Source of the DNA: Oscillospiraceae bacterium
Lineage (GTDB): Bacteria > Bacillota > Clostridia > Oscillospirales > Oscillospiraceae
Reading direction: 5' to 3'
DNA length: 44,812 nucleotides
Assembly (NCBI GenBank): GCA_031260685.1
Contig: JAISLB010000007.1
Span: 1 to 44,812 of the forward strand
Shown piece after piece: positions 40,144 to 44,812 of this stretch (its first letter is position 1; the number at the start of each line of letters is the position of its first letter). The notes under the pieces are model-generated. The model saw only the letters and a program-made list of their open reading frames with translations, ran no database searches and was not told the origin of the DNA. The translations under genes and the position numbers were made by a program.

Positions 40144-40362
40144 ATGGCAAAATGTGCATATTGCGGCAAGGGCGTATCTTTCGGTATTAAGGTTTCGCAC
40201 TCCCACCGCCGTTCCAACAGGACTTGGAAACCAAACATCAAGCGCGTCCGCGCAATTGTTGACGGCACTCCGCAGCACGTCTACGCTTGTACGCACTGCA
40301 TAACCAGTAAGAATTCGCCGGTTATCAGAGCCGTAAAAGCATCCGACGTTCAGGCGGTTTAG
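40144..40362 (+). CDS. rpmB: 50S ribosomal protein L28 (bL28)
   Basis: The 72-residue protein has the L28 core MAKCAYCGKGVSFGIKVSHS, HRRSNRTWKPNIKRVRA. Two CxxC pairs (CAYC and CTHC) mark the zinc-binding form. GAGGTGA precedes ATG 40144. The C-terminus (KNSPVIRAVKASDVQAV) is slightly longer than usual. The next gene starts at the base after the stop, so they share a transcript. Confidence 0.95.
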   Translation: MAKCAYCGKGVSFGIKVSHSHRRSNRTWKPNIKRVRAIVDGTPQHVYACTHCITSKNSPVIRAVKASDVQAV

Positions 40363-40869
40363 GTGCTTCTCGCTCTGCTGGCGGGACACTTCGCAGAGAA
40401 CCTTCGGAAGTATTTGACGGTTTTCGGCGTTGCTATGCTCCCCGTGGTAGAGCTTAGAGGCGCAATCCCCATCGGTAAGGGATTGGGGCTGAGCTATCCG
40501 GAAACTCTTGTCTGCGCCCTAATGGGAAATATGCTCCCGATTCCTTTCGGGATAGTGTTTCTGCGGCGTTTTCTCGAGTTTCTCTCGCGGAAGTCGGAAT
40601 TCCTCAAAAAACGCATCGACAAAAAAGTCGATAAATCTATCGCTAAGCACGACCCCGCTAAGTACGCTTCGGCGTTTATACTGCTCGCGGTTTTTGTGGC
40701 GATACCGATACCGCTCCCGGGGACGGGGGCTTGGACAGGTGCGCTCATATGCGCGTTTCTAGGCGTAAGAGTGCGCGACGGCTTCCCGCCGATTGCTGTC
40801 GGCGTTATAGGCGCCGGAGCGATTGTAACCGCTCTTACCGCCGCGGGATTCAAGCTGATGACGAGATAG
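40363..40869 (+). CDS. Small multidrug-export family membrane protein (COG2426/PF06695-like)
   Basis: The 168-residue protein has several hydrophobic helices and the family pattern VVELRGAIPIGKGLGLSYPE, ALMGNMLPIPFGIVFLRRFL and IPIPLPGTGAWTGALICAFL. The family name is historical and transport of drugs is not established. The start is GTG 40363 right after the rpmB TAG, with AGGCGG inside rpmB. A strong terminator follows at 40890. Confidence 0.82.
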   Translation: MLLALLAGHFAENLRKYLTVFGVAMLPVVELRGAIPIGKGLGLSYPETLVCALMGNMLPIPFGIVFLRRFLEFLSRKSEFLKKRIDKKVDKSIAKHDPAKYASAFILLAVFVAIPIPLPGTGAWTGALICAFLGVRVRDGFPPIAVGVIGAGAIVTALTAAGFKLMTR

Positions 40870-40889
40870 CCGCCGCGCGGCTGCCGGTT

Positions 40890-40918
40890 CGGACGTTTTT
40901 TAACGTCCGGGCTTTTTT
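40890..40918 (+). terminator. Intrinsic terminator of rpmB and the export-protein gene
   Basis: CGGACGTT pairs with AACGTCCG around TTTT, and GGC then TTTTTT follows. Confidence 0.9.
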
Positions 40919-40922
40919 CCGC

Positions 40923-40951
40923 TTGCAACCTGCGGCGGATTGTGGTATAAT
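40923..40951 (+). promoter_or_regulatory. Promoter of the glycyl radical enzyme operon
   Basis: TTGCAA (40923-40928) and TATAAT (40946-40951) are 17 bp apart. AGGAGG follows at 40974, before ATG 40989. Confidence 0.85.
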
Positions 40952-40988
40952 GTTCGTAGTAAGGAATAGGAATAGGAGGTATTTATTT

Positions 40989-43436
40989 ATGAGTTACAGA
41001 TTAGCGCCGGTAAGCGGACGTGTTGCGGACCGCCGCGACTTATACCGTGAGACACGTCCGGAGATTTGCCTTGCGCGCTACCGGATTATCACGGAGTTCT
41101 ACCAAAGCCATCCGGAGCTGTCGGGAATCCTCCGCAGGGCTAAGCTTTTGCGCGAGATTTGCGAACGCATACCCGTTCGCGTAGACCCGGGGGACGTAAT
41201 AGTCGGCGGACAATCCGGCAAATTCCGCGCTGCCGCGCTTTACCCCGAGAACGCGGTGGATTTCCTGCGTCAGGAGGTCGGAGACGGCTCAATACGTACC
41301 CGCGATATTGACCCCTACATCATCTCAAAAGAGGACGAAGAGTACCTTATGTCCACGCTGTCCTACTGGGAGGGCGAGTGCTGCAACGCTAAGGCGACCG
41401 CGTATATCCCGAATGAGTACGAAGCTTACGACTTTAACGGAGTCACAATGCTCGGCAAGATGACAGTCTGCGACACTCCCGTCGGTCACTACGTTACGGG
41501 CTATGACCGCGCGATTCGCGTAGGCTTCGGGGCAATCAAGCGCGACGCGGAAGCCAAATGCGCCGAGCTTATCGCCGAGGGCTTACCGGGCGAAACTATC
41601 GACAAATATAACTTCTACCGCGCTATTACGATAGTCTGCGACGCTGTAATCAGGCTGACGAAACGCTATCAGGAGGAAGTCACGGAGCAGGCGCTGCGCG
41701 AAACAAATCCCGAGCGTAAGGCGGAACTTCAGCAAATGGCGGAGGCTCTCGGCAACTGCGTCGAAAACCCCGCGCGCAACTTCCTTGAAGCCGTTCAGTG
41801 TTTGTATATGTATCAGACGGTGCTTTGTCTCGACGCGCAGATGCACGGAATCTCGCTCGGGCGCGTTGACCAATACCTCGGGGACTTCCTCGAACGCGAC
41901 CTCGCGGAGGGGACGATAAGCGAAGCCTACGCGCAGGAGATTATCGACCTCTTTATCCTCAAAATCGCCGAAATGAACAAGCCTTGGAGCTACGGAGCTA
42001 CTCAAAGCGCTCCGGGCTACACCTGCGGTCAGATGATTGCAATCGGCGGCGTAAAGAAAGACGGTTCGGACGCGACAAATAAGGTGACGTATATGCTGCT
42101 GCAAACTATGGGGCGGCTTGTACTCCACGACCCTCCGCACTCGCTCCGGATTCATAAGAATACGCCGGCGAAGCTTTGGGAAGCCGCTATCGAAACCACT
42201 AAAATCTGCGGCGGTGTGCCGACTTTCGAAAATGACGAGGTGATTATCCCCGCCTTAATGAAGCGCGGATTGTCGCTCGAGGACGCGCGTAACTATTCGC
42301 CTATCGGCTGTGTAGAACCCGGCGGAACCGGTACGGAGTGGCCGGCTTGCGGCGGAACCGGTACTGTGAGCTACCTCAATCTCGTGGCTGCGTTCTGGCT
42401 CGGAATCAACGACGGAAAAATTCCGCCGAACAGCGGTCTGTGGTCCGTGAATCCCGTTGAGGGGCAGCCGGAGGCAAAACGCGTGGGGCTTCCGACGGGC
42501 TATCTCTATGATATGACGAACTTCGCGCAGATTCTTGACGCGTATACTAAACAGCTGACGTTCTTTGTCCGCTGGCACGCTATGAATATCAACAGCTTTG
42601 AGTATGTAGCGCGTCAGCAGCTTCCGCTCCCGATAGTGAGCGCGACAATGGAGGGCTGTATGGAATCGGGCAAAGACGTAATGTTCGGCGGAGCCAAATA
42701 CAACTCCTGCGGAATGGCGGGTGTCGGAATCGGCAATCTCGCGGACTGCCTGTTCATTATAAAGCACCTTTGCTTCGATACTAAGTACTGTACCACGCGT
42801 GAGCTGTACGACGCGCTTGTCAACGACTGGAAAGGTTACGAGGATTTACAGCGTTATATCCAGTATAAATGTCCGCACTATGGCAATGCCGACCCGGAAG
42901 TCGACAAATGGGCGGACTGGGCGGGCGAAGTATTCGCAAAAGCCGTCACCGACTGCACGGGACCTCGCGGCGGCTATTCCGCGGGTCTCTACCCCGTAAC
43001 CACTAACGTAATGTTCGGACAAATGACCGGAGCCACTCCGGACGGAAGAAGCGCGGGAGTACCTCTCGCGGACGGCATTTCGCCCTTGCAGCAGATGGAT
43101 ACTAACGGTCCGACCGCGGTTCTGTCCTCCGTGAGCCAAATCAAGCAGGTGAACTACTCCAACGGGACGCTGCTCAATATGAAGTTTTCGCCGTCCTGCG
43201 TTCGGGACGAGGAAGGCGTGAAGAAGCTCTCGGAGCTAATCTCCACCTACTTCGGAATGGGCGGAATGGAGATGCAAATCAACGTCATCTCCGCGGAAAC
43301 CCTGCGTAAGGCGCAGGCTAATCCCGAAGCCTACCGAAATCTCGTAGTAAGAGTAGCGGGATTCTCGGCGTATTTCTCGGAGCTGCACAAAGCCAGTCAG
43401 GACGACCTAATTTCCCGAACGGAGCTTGCGTTTTAA
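40989..43436 (+). CDS. Glycyl radical enzyme of the dehydratase/lyase type
   Basis: The 815-residue protein has the PFL-like N-terminal domain and the active-site loop YSPIGCVEPGGTGTEWPACG with Cys441 and Glu443. The C-terminal glycyl radical motif is RVAGFSAYF with Gly791. A GCVE loop marks dehydratases, decarboxylases and C-N or C-S lyases, and the Cys-Cys pair of pyruvate formate-lyase is absent. The substrate is not clear, as residues of known subgroups do not match well by eye. It needs a radical SAM activase, and none is adjacent. The start is ATG 40989 with AGGAGG upstream; a longer in-frame reading begins before the promoter. It overlaps bioY by 1 bp. Confidence 0.9.
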   Translation: MSYRLAPVSGRVADRRDLYRETRPEICLARYRIITEFYQSHPELSGILRRAKLLREICERIPVRVDPGDVIVGGQSGKFRAAALYPENAVDFLRQEVGDGSIRTRDIDPYIISKEDEEYLMSTLSYWEGECCNAKATAYIPNEYEAYDFNGVTMLGKMTVCDTPVGHYVTGYDRAIRVGFGAIKRDAEAKCAELIAEGLPGETIDKYNFYRAITIVCDAVIRLTKRYQEEVTEQALRETNPERKAELQQMAEALGNCVENPARNFLEAVQCLYMYQTVLCLDAQMHGISLGRVDQYLGDFLERDLAEGTISEAYAQEIIDLFILKIAEMNKPWSYGATQSAPGYTCGQMIAIGGVKKDGSDATNKVTYMLLQTMGRLVLHDPPHSLRIHKNTPAKLWEAAIETTKICGGVPTFENDEVIIPALMKRGLSLEDARNYSPIGCVEPGGTGTEWPACGGTGTVSYLNLVAAFWLGINDGKIPPNSGLWSVNPVEGQPEAKRVGLPTGYLYDMTNFAQILDAYTKQLTFFVRWHAMNINSFEYVARQQLPLPIVSATMEGCMESGKDVMFGGAKYNSCGMAGVGIGNLADCLFIIKHLCFDTKYCTTRELYDALVNDWKGYEDLQRYIQYKCPHYGNADPEVDKWADWAGEVFAKAVTDCTGPRGGYSAGLYPVTTNVMFGQMTGATPDGRSAGVPLADGISPLQQMDTNGPTAVLSSVSQIKQVNYSNGTLLNMKFSPSCVRDEEGVKKLSELISTYFGMGGMEMQINVISAETLRKAQANPEAYRNLVVRVAGFSAYFSELHKASQDDLISRTELAF

Positions 43437-43981
43437 TGAAACAACTAACTATTCGTGACATAGCCAAATGCGCGGTATTTACCGCGATTCTCGCGGTTTG
43501 CTCGGTGATATCAATCCCGCTGCCGCTTGGGGTTCCGGTAAATCTCGCGCTGCTCGGAGTATATCTCGCGGCGCTGATGCTTCCCCCGGGTCAGGCGTTT
43601 TTCTCGGTACTTGCGTTCGTACTGCTCGGAACGTTCGGAGTTCCGGTATTTGCGGGGTTCCGAGGCGGCTTGTCCGTACTTGCGGGGCCTACGGGCGGCT
43701 TCATAGCGGGCTACCTGCTTACTGTTCTCGTAATCTCCGTGCTGAAAGCGCGCTTCGGGCTGAAACGGCGGGTGATTTTCCCCGCGCTGGTTCTCGGGCT
43801 TCTCGCAACGTACATACCGGGGATAATCTGGTTTGCGATAGTCACCGGCTATGGCGTGGGCAAAGCTCTCACGGCTTGCGTAATCCCGTTTCTCCCGGGC
43901 GACGCCGCGAAGATTATCATCGCCGCCGAAGTCAGCCTCAAGGTTGTGAAGCTGCTCCCGGCGCGTACATCGCGTACGTAA
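43436..43981 (+). CDS. bioY: Biotin transporter BioY (ECF S component)
   Basis: The 181-residue membrane protein has the BioY pattern: VFTAILAVCSVISIPLPLGV, PVNLALLGVYLAALMLPPGQ, FLLGTFGVPVFAGFRGGL-type sequence and GPTGGFIAGYLL, with a C-terminal PFLPGDAAKIIIAAEV. It captures biotin for an ECF transporter whose other parts are not in the window. TAATG joins it to the glycyl radical enzyme gene, so the two are read together. The link between biotin and that enzyme is unclear. Confidence 0.93.
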   Translation: MKQLTIRDIAKCAVFTAILAVCSVISIPLPLGVPVNLALLGVYLAALMLPPGQAFFSVLAFVLLGTFGVPVFAGFRGGLSVLAGPTGGFIAGYLLTVLVISVLKARFGLKRRVIFPALVLGLLATYIPGIIWFAIVTGYGVGKALTACVIPFLPGDAAKIIIAAEVSLKVVKLLPARTSRT

Positions 43982-44015
43982 AATATAGCTATTCATCAAG
44001 ATTTGGAGGTGCCTT

Positions 44016-44812
44016 ATGGCGCAGGAACGCCGCAGGAAACAGACGCAATTCACTCAGCGCGAAATTATGGACGTTGTGAACGACTCCCGCTATACCCCTT
44101 ACGACGGAGGACTTCACTACCCGAAGCCTATTTCGGACAAACTGCAAAAGCTCGGGAAGCTCACTATCGCGCTCTACGGCGATAACAAGCTCGAGTACGA
44201 ATTTACCGGGCTGAACAGTCTCAAACGCAAAAAGAACGGCGAGTGGCTCGACGAATACTATGAGAGCTACGAAGCCGCTCCGGACGTGATTTTCTTCTTC
44301 CACCTCGTTCGCCCGAGTTGGCCGCAGGAGATGAAAGCCTACTGCGTTGACCTTACGACTAACCGCGTTACAATCAATAACGCGCAAATCGGCAACGACG
44401 AGTACTCCCCGCGTGATACCTCCTCGCAGATAGCTTTCGGGACAATCGAGGGGCGCGGAGAAGTCACCGGAGAGCCGCACGAATTCACCGATGACTTCAC
44501 CGGTAAAGTAGCGGCGTGGAAAATCGGCGACATCTGGCTCACGCACCACTACATCAACCACCGCTTTTTCTTGAATGAGATACTCGGCGTTGCTCCCGAC
44601 AGCATTTTTCTCACTATCGCGGAACCCGCTCAGTACGTTTGTATCGATCGGGCGCGTCAGCTGTACGTATTCAGCTGGAGAGAAATGGCGGGACCCGGCA
44701 TAATGGGTATGGACGTTATGGACTTCTCGACAATGACAAGCGCGGGAATGTTCTTCGGAATCAACGAAACCGACCGCTTCGAGTGTTACGCAATGAGCCG
44801 CCGCGCCGGAAA
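44016..44812 (+). CDS. MoaF-like protein, partial at the window edge
   Basis: GGAGG lies 7 nt before ATG 44016, and about 265 residues are visible before the sequence ends. Two related beta-rich halves are seen. The first has EYEFTGLNSLKRKKNGEWLD, IFFFHLVRPSWPQEMKAYCV and DLTTNRVTI. The second has TDDFTGKVAAWKIGDIWLTH, HYINHRFFLNEILG, QLYVFSWREMAGPGIMGMDV. The LTHHYIN and YVFSWRE strings with a repeated domain resemble the MoaF family. MoaF is tied to monoamine regulons in enterobacteria and is not a molybdenum cofactor enzyme. It follows bioY by 34 bp. Assignment is by eye. Confidence 0.6.
   Translation, partial: MAQERRRKQTQFTQREIMDVVNDSRYTPYDGGLHYPKPISDKLQKLGKLTIALYGDNKLEYEFTGLNSLKRKKNGEWLDEYYESYEAAPDVIFFFHLVRPSWPQEMKAYCVDLTTNRVTINNAQIGNDEYSPRDTSSQIAFGTIEGRGEVTGEPHEFTDDFTGKVAAWKIGDIWLTHHYINHRFFLNEILGVAPDSIFLTIAEPAQYVCIDRARQLYVFSWREMAGPGIMGMDVMDFSTMTSAGMFFGINETDRFECYAMSRRAG

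Noticed and set aside
40731..40988. N-terminal extension of the glycyl radical enzyme
   Set aside because: It overlaps the upstream gene, the terminator and the promoter; ATG 40989 has AGGAGG and fits the family length.

Overview
The window looks like a chromosomal stretch from an endospore-forming anaerobic member of the Clostridia, most likely an uncultured relative of Oscillospirales/Ruminococcaceae. The evidence is SpoIID, SpoVAD and SpoVAE, a glycyl radical enzyme, a flavin-type NADH oxidoreductase pair (NuoE/NuoF-like), strong TTGACA-N17-TATAAT promoters, AGGAGG ribosome binding sites and moderately high GC. The species cannot be fixed from the sequence alone.

Layout. 1-5.5 kb: the 5' part of spoIID on the minus strand, then on the plus strand two unrecognised membrane proteins, a CHR-family transporter, a secreted protein and an HD-domain protein. 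5.5-13 kb: asp23-like, nusB, xseA and uppP; an inserted-looking vapBC-type pair; a P-type ATPase homologue that has lost its catalytic motifs; a PHP phosphatase; and a truncated recX. 13-17.4 kb: an RpiR regulator and a BaiN-type flavoprotein, facing spoVAD-spoVAE and an orphan response regulator. 17.7-25.6 kb: a PucR/CdaR-like regulator, ftsE, a lipoprotein, ftsX, an M23 hydrolase, a glycosyltransferase and an AI-2E-type permease, consistent with a divisome and cell-wall cluster. 25.6-32.9 kb, mostly minus: an XRE regulator with a divergent small transcript, argB-argD-argF, nuoE-nuoF and rplM-rpsI. 33-40 kb: an HPt protein with a MITE in its leader, catalase, an MBL hydrolase, rsmD-coaD-coiled-coil protein and uvrC. 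40-44.8 kb: rpmB, a small export protein, a glycyl radical enzyme, bioY and a partial MoaF-like gene.

The most striking non-gene content is a family of intergenic elements. They are built from 7-bp units of the form CAGnnnn (CAGATAG, CAGATAT, CAGATAA, CAGTGGT, CAGTGAA), often as two inverted arms around a hairpin core (ACGGGGGTTTGGACGT ... ACGTCC). They sit directly on gene 3' ends, the CAG strand is the coding strand, and they supply the stop codon of many genes. One appears to have cut off the end of recX, and one array lies in frame inside ftsE.

A second candidate is a structured leader of about 105 nt found twice, upstream of asp23 and of nuoE. It has a 15-bp stem with two compensated base-pair changes, and one copy carries a UUCG loop. 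A third is an XRE regulator that shares a 13-bp operator-like sequence between its own ribosome binding site and the promoter of a divergent small transcript.
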